A stretch of DNA of 64,000 bases from Phycisphaerae bacterium (lineage in GTDB: Bacteria > Chloroflexota > Anaerolineae > 4572-78 > J111), in contig JANQQF010000036.1 of NCBI GenBank assembly GCA_028285035.1, forward strand, positions 115,960 to 179,959, given 5' to 3'. A model generated the notes under the pieces. The model was given only the letters and a program-made list of their open reading frames with translations, was not told the origin of the DNA and did not search any database. Below are positions 1 through 9,556 of the stretch, one piece after another (the first letter of the stretch is position 1; the number at the start of each line of letters is the position of its first letter). Position numbers and translations under genes: made by a program.

Positions 1-30
1 AAGCAGAATTGCAGGCGGGAGTCAATAGAA

Positions 31-80
31 GTTTACTGACCCAGACGTAACTTTCTAAACTTTTCAAGATGGTTTATGGA
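31..80 (-). repeat. 50-bp dispersed repeat, copy A
   Basis: Read on the minus strand, these 50 bases match 27654-27703 at 47 of 50 positions; the two copies are in opposite orientation and similarity stops abruptly on both sides. It lies just downstream of the amylase gene, outside any credible coding frame. I do not recognise the family. It could be the end of a mobile element, a small non-autonomous element or an RNA-level signal. Confidence 0.75.
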
Positions 81-187
81 ACTAAGGAATCGTATTTACT
101 TTTCTATGTCCGGATCAGTAAGACAAGTGATGGCCGTATCTAACCAAAGGCGTGGTTCATATAGATTGTTGTTCAGTTCAGTTCAAC

Positions 188-1498
188 CTACTCCGATAAA
201 AACATCAAAACCGCACGCGGGGGGACGGTCAAGGCGCAGGTCCTATTCTGGATGGTCACCCGCTGCTGGGTGAAGCGATCGACGAAGGGGCCATCGAGAC
301 TATCAAAGCTGACAGCTGCCTCAAGTGGGTCTGAAGTTTTGTTGATGGCAAAGAAGCCGGTGTCACGTCGCTCGCAGACCAATAGACCGTCGTTGACCAG
401 GCTAAAGCGCATCGGCTGACCATGGGCGGCATTGTGAAACTGGAGCATTTTTTGTAAGGCTGGATCTTTGTAGAGATTGTGCCAGCGATTACCAAAGGAC
501 TCGACCGCGTTTTGGTTATCGCCCTTGTCGGTAAAGATGAGCGGACAGCCCCCATCCCGCCCTAGGATATAGGCGTAGGCCAGCATCTCATCGGTCATAC
601 TGTGAAAGAGATGGCCATTCATCGCCCGATTGTTAGGAATGTCGTGGGTGTTGACAAAGGTGATGGCCCGAAATTTTGAGATCGGCGGATAGTTTTCCAG
701 CGCCTCAAGCTGCTTAAAACTTTCGCCCCAATCAAACGACTTGCGGATGCGGTAGAACAGGGGGAAGTCATAGAGGGCGATCTCCGTTTCGTTGATCACC
801 TCAGACATAATTTGATAACGCTGGTTGGGGATCACCTCGGCAAAGACGTGGGCCTGAGCCAGGATTTCCTCATCGATGATGGCGTTCAAATGGGCGGTGG
901 GCACGTGCTTGGCCGCATCAATGCGAAAGCCAATCACCCCCAGCTCTAGCAGGGCCAGTAGATATTGCTTTTGTTCCCAGGCCACCTTGCTGACGAGCTT
1001 AAAGTCAGGTAACCCATTGGGCACCCGCTCGTCCTGAATCCGATAGTTCCGGATCTCCTCGATGCTGTTGTAATTTTCAATCATCCGTTTAGGGTTAAAA
1101 TCACCAGGCGCAAATTGATTTTTGGTCAGATCGCCATAGAGGTGACTGGCCGTCAGGGCTGGATCGGTGCGATAATTTTCCAACTCGGCCTCGCCAGGAA
1201 AAAAGAGGGACTCTCCCTCGGCCCGATGAGCCATATGGTTGATGACAATGTCGACATAGATGCCGATGTCGTGCAATTTGGCCTGTTCTAGCAAGGTGAC
1301 AAAGGCTTGCTTATCTCCCAAGGGCGAGTGGATCAGGCGGTAATCGAGCGGTTGATACCGCATCCACCATTCCTCCCCGTGGCTATAAGAGATCGGCGAG
1401 GTCAAAATCGCTGTATAACCTGCCGTTTGGATCTCGTCCAGCCGGTCGGTGATTTCAGCAAAAGTCCAGTTAAAAGCGTGTAGGATGGCGCAACCCAT
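188..1498 (-). CDS. GH13 alpha-amylase family protein
   Basis: 436 residues that look like a compact glycoside hydrolase family 13 enzyme, which would act on alpha-glucans. The four GH13 signature regions are visible: DIVINH at about residues 83-88, GFRIDAAKH with the expected nucleophile Asp194, the acid/base Glu221 in AEVI, and NTHD with the transition-state Asp286. There is no signal peptide, so it is probably cytoplasmic and works on imported or stored oligosaccharide. The C-terminal 80 residues fit the usual beta-sandwich domain. At 436 residues it is at the short end, lacking extra carbohydrate-binding modules. It is complete, with a TAG stop at 188-190, and stands alone; the phosphatase gene starts over 100 bp upstream on the same strand. 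Exact substrate is not visible. Confidence 0.9.
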   Translation of the reverse strand: MGCAILHAFNWTFAEITDRLDEIQTAGYTAILTSPISYSHGEEWWMRYQPLDYRLIHSPLGDKQAFVTLLEQAKLHDIGIYVDIVINHMAHRAEGESLFFPGEAELENYRTDPALTASHLYGDLTKNQFAPGDFNPKRMIENYNSIEEIRNYRIQDERVPNGLPDFKLVSKVAWEQKQYLLALLELGVIGFRIDAAKHVPTAHLNAIIDEEILAQAHVFAEVIPNQRYQIMSEVINETEIALYDFPLFYRIRKSFDWGESFKQLEALENYPPISKFRAITFVNTHDIPNNRAMNGHLFHSMTDEMLAYAYILGRDGGCPLIFTDKGDNQNAVESFGNRWHNLYKDPALQKMLQFHNAAHGQPMRFSLVNDGLLVCERRDTGFFAINKTSDPLEAAVSFDSLDGPFVDRFTQQRVTIQNRTCALTVPPRAVLMFLSE

Positions 1499-1617
1499 TG
1501 ATTTCTCCTCAAGCAGTCAAAGATATGAGGGGAATATCGTAGCAGATATTCCAGAATTGGGCGAAATGAGGTGAGCTGATATTTCGTATGGAGGCCAATT
1601 ACAGACGGGTGTTGGCC

Positions 1618-2085
1618 TCAACCCAATCGATGTCTGTTTTCAGCAAAATCCCGTAAAAAATTTCGTTGCTCATTAGAAATCAACAGGCATTGGATGCGGC
1701 GCGCTTTGACCTTGGCTTCGGCCTCTGACAAGGTGAAGCCTTGGTTTAAGAAGTAAGCGTGGAGAATCGTTCCGGTTCGGCCCACGCCCGCGTGACAGTG
1801 GATCAGGGTTTTGCGGCGGGCCTGTTTCATTTGCTCAATAAAGGCCAGAATGGCTTGGGCCTGGGGCAGGGTCGGGGGATAATGATCTCGCACCGGGGCG
1901 TGAAGATAGGTGATATCGAGCTTGGTGAACAGGGATGGGGTGATATCACTCAAGCCGATTAAAGAGCGGGTGGTCAAGGAGACAATGGCTTGCACCCCCT
2001 GCCGATGCAAGGCCCGCATATCTTTGGCGTTGAAGGGGATGCTACTGGCCACTAGATAAGGGGCCTCAATCACGCTAAATTTCAA
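1618..2085 (-). CDS. Dual-specificity / tyrosine-type protein phosphatase
   Basis: 155 residues with the cysteine-phosphatase P-loop HCHAGVGRTG (nucleophile Cys97, phosphate-binding Arg103) and a candidate general acid Asp67 in VRDHYPP. It should hydrolyse phosphoserine/threonine/tyrosine in proteins, although small members of this family also act on other phosphates. It starts only 6 bp after the stop of the kinase-ATPase-TPR gene on the same strand, so the two are very likely translated from one message. That makes it a good candidate for the enzyme that reverses the kinase's action. The length is normal for a minimal single-domain member. No membrane segment or signal peptide. Confidence 0.9.
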   Translation of the reverse strand: MKFSVIEAPYLVASSIPFNAKDMRALHRQGVQAIVSLTTRSLIGLSDITPSLFTKLDITYLHAPVRDHYPPTLPQAQAILAFIEQMKQARRKTLIHCHAGVGRTGTILHAYFLNQGFTLSEAEAKVKARRIQCLLISNEQRNFLRDFAENRHRLG

Positions 2086-2091
2086 GCGCGT

Positions 2092-5000
2092 CTAGGCCCC
2101 TGCTTTAGGCAAGAACAAATGCAAGTCTCTCGCCTCTTTTTGGACCCGATCACGCAAGATGGTGCCGCCATCGGTTTGACCGGTGGCCAGCAGGAAGTGG
2201 GCGTACTGGTGTTGGGTCCGTAGTAGCCCCGGTTGGCTGCCCACCTTACCAAAGAGATCGATCGCATTTTTATACATCACCTCGGCCTCGGTTTCGTCCT
2301 GCTGCTGGGTATAAATTTGAGCCAGGGTGACCTGGGCCTGGGCAATCAAGGCTCGATTGCCCGCCGCCTCGACCAAGCGCAGGGCTTTGTCGGTGGCTGC
2401 TTTGGCTTCGGTCAGCTGCCCTTGTTGCAGGTGGGCCTGGGCGGTGATCAGATAGATGTCGCCCAAGGCATAGGCGCTGTGTTCGCCCGTCTCATCAACC
2501 AGCATTGAGGCTTGGCTCAGGGCGGCCAGGGCTTTGTTGCTCGCCTCTTTATATTGAAAGATCCGACCCCGATTGATATGGGTGGCCAGCAAACCGCTGC
2601 GCACCCGCTCGTTTGTAAATTTTTGGTAGGCATTCTCACACAGGGATAACCCCTGATCAAAGTCACCGCGCTCGGCCACCAGCCGCCCCATTGCGTTCAG
2701 GGTGTGGGCCTCGCCAGTTTCGTCCTGTAGCTCGCGGCTCAGCTTGAGGGCTTGCTGCAAGGCCAGACGAGCCTTGTTAAACTTCCCAGCATCGGTATAA
2801 ATCTGACCCAGCCGGACATAGGCCTCGGCCAGCTCTTGCTGCCGATCCATCTGCGGAATCAATTTGATGGCTTGCTGGGCCCAATGCTCGGCATCGATCA
2901 GACGACCAGAGAGCCACATAATCAAGCCCAAATTGGATTGCGCGATGGCCTGGCTGGCTTCGGAGGCACTCTCTAGCTTGAGCACCCGCTCGGCGTGTTC
3001 CTGGGCCAAGTCATATTGATCGCTAAGACAGTGGGTGAGCGATAGATTGTTGAGAATCTGGGCCTCCTGCGCTTTGTTCCCAGATTTACGAACCATCGCC
3101 AAGGTTTGATTGTAGGCATCAATGGCCTGATCATGCTCTCCCTGCTCCCGGTATAGCTCGCCCATTGCCTCCAGGGCGCTCGGGGACTCGACCAGGGTGA
3201 CAGCACGATTGTAGTAGGTCAGGGCTGCGCTGGCGGCAGCGGTTTCCTGAGCACGCTCGGCGGCCTGCTCCAGAAAGTCGGCGGCCTTGTCAATCTCCCC
3301 AGCCTGTTCATAGTGGTGGGCCACCAACATTGGATCGCTATCGATCTTCTCCAACATCGCCGCAATATCCTGGTGCAGGCGTTTGCGGCGGGTACCGGTG
3401 AAGGTGGCGATCAACACCCGGCTCACATCCGGGGGATGGAAGGTGTAGCGCTGATTGCGAACCAGCCGAATCAACCGCTTTTTGAGGCCGTGCTCCAACG
3501 CATCTTGCACCGAAACATCGGGCAACTCCTGTTGTAGCAACACCCCCCACTGGATCATCTCAAATTCGGGGCCAGGCTCCAACATTGCGGCCAAGGCCAG
3601 GGCGTCCCGACTTTGGTCATCAAGCTGTTTAATGCGGCGTTGGAAGGCCCCCAGCACCGATTGGGGCAAAAAGGCGTCGGCCAACTGCTCCTTCTGGCTG
3701 CGATGCCACACCCCCTGATCATCCTTTTGAATTTCATCCCGCTCGACAAGCTGGCGGGTCAGGTCATCAATTTGTAAGGGATTGCCCTGGCTGCGTTCAT
3801 AAATTAAGGTAGCCACTTCATCAGAAACGGTGCCCTCTAGTAAATCGTCAAGGTGGCCTTTGGTGTGTTCGGCAGAGAGCGGACCTAGCTCCAGCACAGT
3901 CTTTTCCCAGCCTGTAAAGCCGTTGGCCCAGGCTGTGGCCTTTGGTTCGGTTCGGCAGGCCGCAATACATAGCAAGGGCAACTGCCCCTGCCGCACCAAA
4001 AAGCGCAGCAGTCCGACACTGGGTTCGTCGATGTAGGTGGCATCCTCAAAGAAGAGGGCAATGGGTCCGGCCTCGCCGAGCAAATCGAGCACAGTTTTCG
4101 AGAATTGCCATTGGCTATCTGAGAGGCGATTATTTTGTTCAGGGACGCGCTCGGTCAGCTTTTGCCACAAACCACCACTGGCGGGTTGGGGCTTGGTGGG
4201 GGTCTCAGTAGCGGCCGTCTCCACTTGAGTGTCAGACACGTTGAGAATACGGGCCAAGCTGGGCATCTGCTTGAGCAAATCATCAATTTGAGTCTGGCTG
4301 GGCGAAATATTGAGCTGGTTGCCTTGCAGCCCCGTGCCCAGAATTTCGGCAAAAGGGGCATAGGGTACCCCGGCCTCATCACAGCGTCCAGCCAGGGCCA
4401 CCAACCCTTGATCGACCAATACTTGGCCTAAAAAGTCGGTGATGAGTCGGGTTTTGCCGCTGCCCATCTCGCCCTGCAAAATCAGCAGGTGGGGTTTGGC
4501 CTTGCGTTGTACCTCTTCCCACAAGGCTTCTAATTGCTCCAGTTCGGTGTCGCGGCCAACCAACGGATAGGTGTCTGCGGCCAGCAGTTGCAGATGGGGC
4601 TGGCTAAATTGTTGTCGGGCTTGAATACTGCGCAAATCTTTGAGGAGATCATCTGCAGTGGCGTAACGATCCTCCGGTTGTTTGGCCAGCAGCTTCATAA
4701 TGGCCCGCTCTAAGGCAAACGGGATATCTGGCGAGTAATGGCGCAGATCGGGAGGCGGCTCTTCCAGATGGGCCATAAATAGTTTGGTTTGGGATTTATA
4801 ACTGAAGGGGCGGTCCCCCCCACTGGTCATCTCATACAGCATAATGCCCAAGGAGTACAAATCGGCGCGGCCATCGGTCGGCAAGCCTTCAATCTGCTCT
4901 GGGGAGATATAGGCTGGGGTGCCAACGATATAGTCACTGCCTTCAGCCAGCAATGAGGCCAGTCCAGCAATACCAAAGTCGGTGAGTTGGACCCCATCCT

Positions 5001-5427
5001 TTTGTAACATTACATTAGAGGGTTTGATATCCCGATGAACAATTCCCTTTGTGTGAGCATCCGCCAACGCTTCAACCACCCCGATGGTCACATCTAGCAC
5101 GATATCGAGGGGCAGGGGGCCATTCCAATTATCAAGAATGTCATCCAGCGGTTGACCCTCCACAAATTCCATCACAATATGGAAGCGATTGTGTATGTCA
5201 TCAAATACTGCATCATAAATTTGGGTAATGTTGGGATGATTTAGCCGAGCCAGCATCCGGGCTTCATCTAAGAACATATCTTTGATGCGGGGATCATCGT
5301 GGGCCTTGAGGTATTTGATGGCCACTGGCCGGTCTAGCAAGGTGTCACTTGCCAGCCAGACTTCACCCATTGCACCAGCGCCTAATCGTTTTTCTAGCGT
5401 GTATCGATCTTGTTGCTCGTTTGCCAT
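2092..5427 (-). CDS. Ser/Thr protein kinase fused to AAA-type ATPase and TPR repeats
   Basis: 1111 residues. Residues 1-270 are a Hanks-type kinase with the glycine loop GAGAMGEV, Lys38 in VAIK, HRDIKPSN (catalytic Asp133), DFG at 150-152 and GTPAYISPEQ in the activation segment. An ATPase module follows with Walker A GEMGSGKT near residue 310, preceded by the LVGRDTEL sequence typical of AfsR/MalT-like signalling ATPases. From about residue 690 the protein is a series of tetratricopeptide repeats. No membrane helix is visible, so it is probably a soluble sensor-kinase in which the ATPase and TPR part senses or scaffolds. The phosphatase gene follows 6 bp downstream. The signal and targets cannot be read from sequence. 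Confidence 0.92.
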   Translation of the reverse strand: MANEQQDRYTLEKRLGAGAMGEVWLASDTLLDRPVAIKYLKAHDDPRIKDMFLDEARMLARLNHPNITQIYDAVFDDIHNRFHIVMEFVEGQPLDDILDNWNGPLPLDIVLDVTIGVVEALADAHTKGIVHRDIKPSNVMLQKDGVQLTDFGIAGLASLLAEGSDYIVGTPAYISPEQIEGLPTDGRADLYSLGIMLYEMTSGGDRPFSYKSQTKLFMAHLEEPPPDLRHYSPDIPFALERAIMKLLAKQPEDRYATADDLLKDLRSIQARQQFSQPHLQLLAADTYPLVGRDTELEQLEALWEEVQRKAKPHLLILQGEMGSGKTRLITDFLGQVLVDQGLVALAGRCDEAGVPYAPFAEILGTGLQGNQLNISPSQTQIDDLLKQMPSLARILNVSDTQVETAATETPTKPQPASGGLWQKLTERVPEQNNRLSDSQWQFSKTVLDLLGEAGPIALFFEDATYIDEPSVGLLRFLVRQGQLPLLCIAACRTEPKATAWANGFTGWEKTVLELGPLSAEHTKGHLDDLLEGTVSDEVATLIYERSQGNPLQIDDLTRQLVERDEIQKDDQGVWHRSQKEQLADAFLPQSVLGAFQRRIKQLDDQSRDALALAAMLEPGPEFEMIQWGVLLQQELPDVSVQDALEHGLKKRLIRLVRNQRYTFHPPDVSRVLIATFTGTRRKRLHQDIAAMLEKIDSDPMLVAHHYEQAGEIDKAADFLEQAAERAQETAAASAALTYYNRAVTLVESPSALEAMGELYREQGEHDQAIDAYNQTLAMVRKSGNKAQEAQILNNLSLTHCLSDQYDLAQEHAERVLKLESASEASQAIAQSNLGLIMWLSGRLIDAEHWAQQAIKLIPQMDRQQELAEAYVRLGQIYTDAGKFNKARLALQQALKLSRELQDETGEAHTLNAMGRLVAERGDFDQGLSLCENAYQKFTNERVRSGLLATHINRGRIFQYKEASNKALAALSQASMLVDETGEHSAYALGDIYLITAQAHLQQGQLTEAKAATDKALRLVEAAGNRALIAQAQVTLAQIYTQQQDETEAEVMYKNAIDLFGKVGSQPGLLRTQHQYAHFLLATGQTDGGTILRDRVQKEARDLHLFLPKAGA

Positions 5428-5463
5428 AGGGGTATCCAGAAGTACTAATCGTTTATTTTCTCA

Positions 5464-5492
5464 ATTTTATCACGTAGGCCAAGGGTAAGCAA
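5464..5492 (-). promoter_or_regulatory. Possible promoter of the kinase-phosphatase operon
   Basis: On the minus strand a TAAAAT -10 box (5464-5469) is 17 bp from a weak TTGCTT -35 box (5487-5492), about 40 bp upstream of the kinase start codon. Only the -10 box is close to the sigma-70 consensus. Confidence 0.35.
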
Positions 5493-5496
5493 GCAA

Positions 5497-5525
5497 TTGT
5501 TAATGATCAGAAATTCATTTATAAT
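5497..5525 (+). promoter_or_regulatory. Probable sigma-70 promoter of recQ
   Basis: TTGTTA (5497-5502), a 17-bp spacer and a perfect TATAAT (5520-5525), placing transcription start near 5532, about 23 bases before the recQ start. It overlaps the region used by the divergent kinase promoter. Confidence 0.55.
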
Positions 5526-5554
5526 GCTTTATCTTAACCTTTGGATTATGTGAA

Positions 5555-8500
5555 ATGACCTTGACACCGACCGAGGCCTTAGAGAAATATTTTGGCTTTT
5601 CCACCTTTCGTGAAGGACAAGAATCAGCCATTCGCACCCTGCTGAAACAGCAAAATACCCTCCTGGTGATGCCGACCGGCTCTGGAAAATCGTTGGCCTA
5701 TCAACTCCCCGCCCTGATGCTGCCAGGGCTGACCTTGGTCATTTCGCCACTGATTGCCTTGATGAAGGATCAGGTCGATGCTTTGGTAGAGCGTGGCTTG
5801 CCCGCCACCTATATCAACAGTACCCTGCCCGCTCAGGAGGCGCATCAGCGGATGCGAGCGGTGCGAGAAGGTCACGTCAAACTGCTCTATGTTGCGCCCG
5901 AACGATTGCGCAGCCGTCAATTTACCCAGGCGCTCGCGAATGTCAAAATTAGTCTGCTGGCAGTGGATGAGGCCCACTGTATTTCGCAATGGGGCCACGA
6001 TTTTCGCCCCGACTATCTGCAGATCGGCCCAACGTGGCAGGCAATGGGCCGACCCACCTTGCTGGCTACAACGGCCACAGCCACCCCCCAAGTACAACAG
6101 GATGTCATCGCCGCGCTGGGGACGATACAATGCCACACCATTGTCACCGGTTTTAATCGGCCCAACTTGACCTTTCGGGTCAATTTTACCAGTGATGCCC
6201 GAACCAAGCTACAAACCATTCAAGCCTTGTTGAGCCAAGGTGAGGGTAAGGCGCTGCACGGGAGCGCTATCATCTATGCCGGAACCCGACGCTCAACCGA
6301 GGAAGTGGCCCAATTTATCAATGATGTGTTGGGTATTCCCACGGGGGCTTACCACGGGGGCTTGGATCGACATCAGCGGCATCAGGTTCAAACGGACTTT
6401 ATGGCCGATCGGCTCAAGGTGGTCGTCGCGACCAATGCCTTTGGGATGGGGGTTGACAAGCCTGATGTGCGGATGGTCATCCATTATGCAATGCCGGCCA
6501 CGGTCGAGGCCTACTACCAGGAGGCGGGCCGCGCTGGGCGCGATGGACAACCAGCCGAGTGTGTGTTGCTCTTTGCTACCGAGGATTTGCAGCTACAGCA
6601 GCGGCTGATCAATAATGACACACCTGAACTCCACGACTTGCACGATGTATATCATCGCCTTAATGAAATGGCGATGAATAATGAAGTCCATTTTGTCTTG
6701 CGTGAGTTGGCAGAGATGACTGGTTTGTATGATGTGAAATTGCGGGTGGTGTTGAGCGAACTAGAACGGGCTGGGGGGCTGATCCATCTGGGTGATCAAC
6801 ACGGCTACAGCCAATGGCGGGTCTTGCCGCTTGAGGCCGAGGCCTTGACTCGACAGAGCCACGCTATCAAACAGCGGTCGAAGATCCGTCATGACCTGCT
6901 GGCAACGATGCTTGATTATGTCCATTTGACCACCTGCCGTCGTCAATTTTTGCTCAACTACTTTGGGGATGTCAGCCCGCCAAGCTCGCCCCGCTGCTGT
7001 GATAATCACGGCGAGCAAAGTATCGATCAACTGCCCAAGGCAGTGTCCCCGCAGGAGTGGTTCCCGTTGATTGTGCTGGAGACCATTCGTAGTCTGCAAC
7101 ATCGGCCCGTGGGGCGGGGGCGTTTGGCCCAACTTTTGAGCGGCTCGCAATCTCAAAAGATGCGTCAATTTGGCTATGATCGTCATAAATTTTATGGGAA
7201 GCTGAGTACCTTGAGCCAGGTTCAGATCAACGATTTGATTTTGGCTTTAATCGAAGGGCGATATGTGCGGGTGCTAGGTAGCGAGCTGCCGGTGTTGGGG
7301 CTGAGTCCGTTAGGTGAACAGGCTTTGGCAGCGCGGGCGGCCCTCCCTGTTCGGGTGCCCGAGGTGCCGGTTGGGAATGCGGTGGATCAATGGCAAAATC
7401 GTACTGAACGATCAGATACGGTCACCCAGACTTTCACCTTGTTTCAAGAAGGGTTGGCCCCGTCCGAAATTGCTGCGCAGCGGGAGTTAACGCTGACAAC
7501 GATTTATGGTCATCTGGCTCGTCTGATTGGTGATCAAAAGATTGAACTCCATCACGTCGTGTCCCCAGAAATCGCGGCCCAGATTTTGGTCGTGATCGAA
7601 CAGGTTGGTGGCTTACGGCTGACCCCAATCAAGGCCAAGCTGCCAGATACAATTTCATTTGAAGAGATCAAGTGTGTGCTGGCGGCCTATCCCGAGGAGC
7701 GTTTGCCACAGAATGATCATCTTTCGCCGTCTCGTGAGACTGAGCCATCGCCACCAATTGAGGTAGATGGGGGCGCACCTGAGGCAAATGATGAGCCGCT
7801 ACCCCAAAATCCGCTTGATCTGATTATTCTTGCGGTGACAAAATTAGGGGGCACGCTGGGCCGCACGGGATTAGCCCAATTCCTAAGTGGCTCAAAGCAA
7901 GCTTGGCTAGAAACCTTTGCTGATCATTCGTTGTATGGGTGTTTACCAGACCTCTCTCAGCGAGCTTTGCTGGATATGATCGATGCTTTAATTGCGGATG
8001 GAAAGCTGCAATCAACGGGGGGACGGCGGCCCAAGGTACGAGTGCCGGAGCAGGGTGTTGGGATTGACCAGACGGAGATAGTGATTGAGGCGTCCTCTTC
8101 TGAGGAGAGACCCTCGACGCAGGAGAGACCCTCACCCCAGCCTTCTCCCAAAGAGAGAGGGAGCGAAATAAATGCCCCCGAAGATATTAGTTCCCCTGTA
8201 AATCAAGACCTACTTGAAACCTTGCGGACGTGGCGAACCGGGCGGGCGCGGATTCAGAAGGTGCCACCGTACATTATTTTTTCCAATAAAGCGTTAGAGA
8301 CGATTGCCCAAGTGCAGCCAACGTCGCTGGCCGATTTGGGAGAGATTGCTGGGGTTGGGCCGGCTAAACTTGAGCAGTATGGTGAAGCCGTGTTGGCAAT
8401 GATTTCGGGCGGGGAACGTATGGAGACAAGCTTGAATGATGATGACGATAAAGCTAAATTGATAGTGAAAGAGGAACCAGCCTCAGAGATTTCCCCTGTT

Positions 8501-8770
8501 CCTACACCATTTTCAAATGAAACTACCCATACACCACGTGACTATATTTTGCAAACGATTGAGGATTTGGATGGATTGCTCACCCTGGAGAGTCTGATCG
8601 ATTTGCTAACTGCAGCACCGGGTGATGTGGTGTCCTTTAGTGATCACTCCAACTTTGGCCGATTGAATGATCAGCTAACGCCTGAAGCTACGCGTGAGAT
8701 TGTGATGGGGATGATTGCTCAGGGGACTGTGCAATTGACCGGGCATCAGCGATTGGTTGTACCAGATTAA
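5555..8770 (+). CDS. recQ: RecQ-family ATP-dependent DNA helicase with extended C-terminus
   Basis: 1071 residues, against about 600 for a typical bacterial RecQ. The helicase core has Walker A PTGSGKS, the RecQ-type box VDEAHCISQWGHDFRP and motif VI QEAGRAGRDG. The zinc subdomain has CRRQFLLNYFGD followed by CCDNH, so the usual fourth cysteine appears to be His. A winged-helix RQC-like unit lies at about 500-590. It appears to be repeated in diverged form at 750-830 and 1000-1070, and an HRDC-like domain with helix-hairpin-helix character (GEIAGVGPAKLEQYGEA) lies at 885-950. Residues 845-870 are encoded by an inserted intergenic-type repeat. It should unwind recombination and replication intermediates in 3'-5' direction. 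The gene is transcribed away from the kinase operon. Confidence 0.92.
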   Translation: MTLTPTEALEKYFGFSTFREGQESAIRTLLKQQNTLLVMPTGSGKSLAYQLPALMLPGLTLVISPLIALMKDQVDALVERGLPATYINSTLPAQEAHQRMRAVREGHVKLLYVAPERLRSRQFTQALANVKISLLAVDEAHCISQWGHDFRPDYLQIGPTWQAMGRPTLLATTATATPQVQQDVIAALGTIQCHTIVTGFNRPNLTFRVNFTSDARTKLQTIQALLSQGEGKALHGSAIIYAGTRRSTEEVAQFINDVLGIPTGAYHGGLDRHQRHQVQTDFMADRLKVVVATNAFGMGVDKPDVRMVIHYAMPATVEAYYQEAGRAGRDGQPAECVLLFATEDLQLQQRLINNDTPELHDLHDVYHRLNEMAMNNEVHFVLRELAEMTGLYDVKLRVVLSELERAGGLIHLGDQHGYSQWRVLPLEAEALTRQSHAIKQRSKIRHDLLATMLDYVHLTTCRRQFLLNYFGDVSPPSSPRCCDNHGEQSIDQLPKAVSPQEWFPLIVLETIRSLQHRPVGRGRLAQLLSGSQSQKMRQFGYDRHKFYGKLSTLSQVQINDLILALIEGRYVRVLGSELPVLGLSPLGEQALAARAALPVRVPEVPVGNAVDQWQNRTERSDTVTQTFTLFQEGLAPSEIAAQRELTLTTIYGHLARLIGDQKIELHHVVSPEIAAQILVVIEQVGGLRLTPIKAKLPDTISFEEIKCVLAAYPEERLPQNDHLSPSRETEPSPPIEVDGGAPEANDEPLPQNPLDLIILAVTKLGGTLGRTGLAQFLSGSKQAWLETFADHSLYGCLPDLSQRALLDMIDALIADGKLQSTGGRRPKVRVPEQGVGIDQTEIVIEASSSEERPSTQERPSPQPSPKERGSEINAPEDISSPVNQDLLETLRTWRTGRARIQKVPPYIIFSNKALETIAQVQPTSLADLGEIAGVGPAKLEQYGEAVLAMISGGERMETSLNDDDDKAKLIVKEEPASEISPVPTPFSNETTHTPRDYILQTIEDLDGLLTLESLIDLLTAAPGDVVSFSDHSNFGRLNDQLTPEATREIVMGMIAQGTVQLTGHQRLVVPD
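8094..8165 (+). repeat. Dispersed GC-rich repeat inserted in frame inside recQ
   Basis: The coding sequence here translates as a linker containing SPQPSPKERG, a peptide I know as the translation of a palindromic intergenic repeat found in many large bacterial genomes. A second, non-coding copy of the same type lies at 38719-38798. The insertion keeps the recQ frame open and falls in the linker between the second winged-helix unit and the HRDC domain. Confidence 0.65.
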
Positions 8771-8912
8771 AGCCCTATACCCGCTCATCCAAAGCCATTT
8801 GTAGCGGCAATGTCTGGTTCTTGCCCCCATAAGTTTTCCCTCTATAATGCGCGGGACAAAAAACCTATAGTCATTTAGATGGTTTTGTGGCAAAATGGAG
8901 CTGGCTTTGTGA

Positions 8913-9245
8913 TCAATTTACGCCAAAAAGACCAGCATCACCTTTAGTTTTTTCTTGCTCCTCATAACCATCTTTGGGGCAACGCCAGGTGATAACCATC
9001 ACAAAGGCATTGTCTTGTTCGACTTCAGCACGATCTTCTTTCAACGTGCTATCACATTGTGGGCAGCGTCGCCCAATCAAGCCCCGAATGGCAAAGAGAC
9101 TGGTGACCAGAATAATCATCAAATAAACAAAGCCAAAGCTCACGGTCAGCACTAAAAATGAGCCGATGATGAGTAAGGGCACGATGACTTTGAAACTGAT
9201 GAGTAGCTGGTGCACGTCATAATAGAAATGGTCACGACGAATCAT
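8913..9245 (-). CDS. Small membrane protein with C-terminal zinc ribbon
   Basis: 110 residues. Two hydrophobic segments (about 19-38 and 39-57) are followed by CPQC near residue 66 and a second CPKDG knuckle near 94, which together form a plausible four-cysteine-type zinc ribbon (only three Cys are obvious, so metal binding is uncertain). The ribbon would lie on one face of the membrane. No family name is recognised. It is a single gene between recQ and argS, on the opposite strand to both. Its function is unknown. The ATG start at 9245 gives a compact protein with the membrane segment close to the N-terminus. Confidence 0.6.
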   Translation of the reverse strand: MIRRDHFYYDVHQLLISFKVIVPLLIIGSFLVLTVSFGFVYLMIILVTSLFAIRGLIGRRCPQCDSTLKEDRAEVEQDNAFVMVITWRCPKDGYEEQEKTKGDAGLFGVN

Positions 9246-9275
9246 TGGTTGCTCCAGTAAAGAGATTGGTTTTTT

Positions 9276-9327
9276 GAGATTAGAGATTAATGAGTTGAAA
9301 TGAAATAGTCTCCCAACCTCTAATCTC
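9276..9327. repeat. Inverted repeat in the argS upstream region
   Basis: The 311-bp gap 9246-9556 holds the 10-bp arms GAGATTAGAG (9276-9285) and CTCTAATCTC (9318-9327), part of a text-like repeat also hinted at near 17200 and 63900. I see no T-box element ahead of argS. A ribosome site GAGGTGA precedes the argS ATG. Confidence 0.5.
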
Positions 9328-9556
9328 CTAACCTAGACGAGCCAGAACCAAATAGGAAAACACCATTTTTCCCAACTTCTTGCTTATTGGGCAAGAAAAT
9401 GATTGGTCAGGCACTAATAGCATAACTCTAACAAGTTTTGTAACTTCTATATCATAACACGACTGTCAAACCTTGAGTGTACATTGTTTTCTGCAAACTT
9501 GATTCTTTTGCAGAAACAGTGGAACACTGTCCAAACCTAGATGAGGTGAATTATAA

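Noticed and set aside
9246..9556. T-box riboswitch ahead of argS
   Set aside because: No conserved antiterminator sequence or specifier loop is visible.
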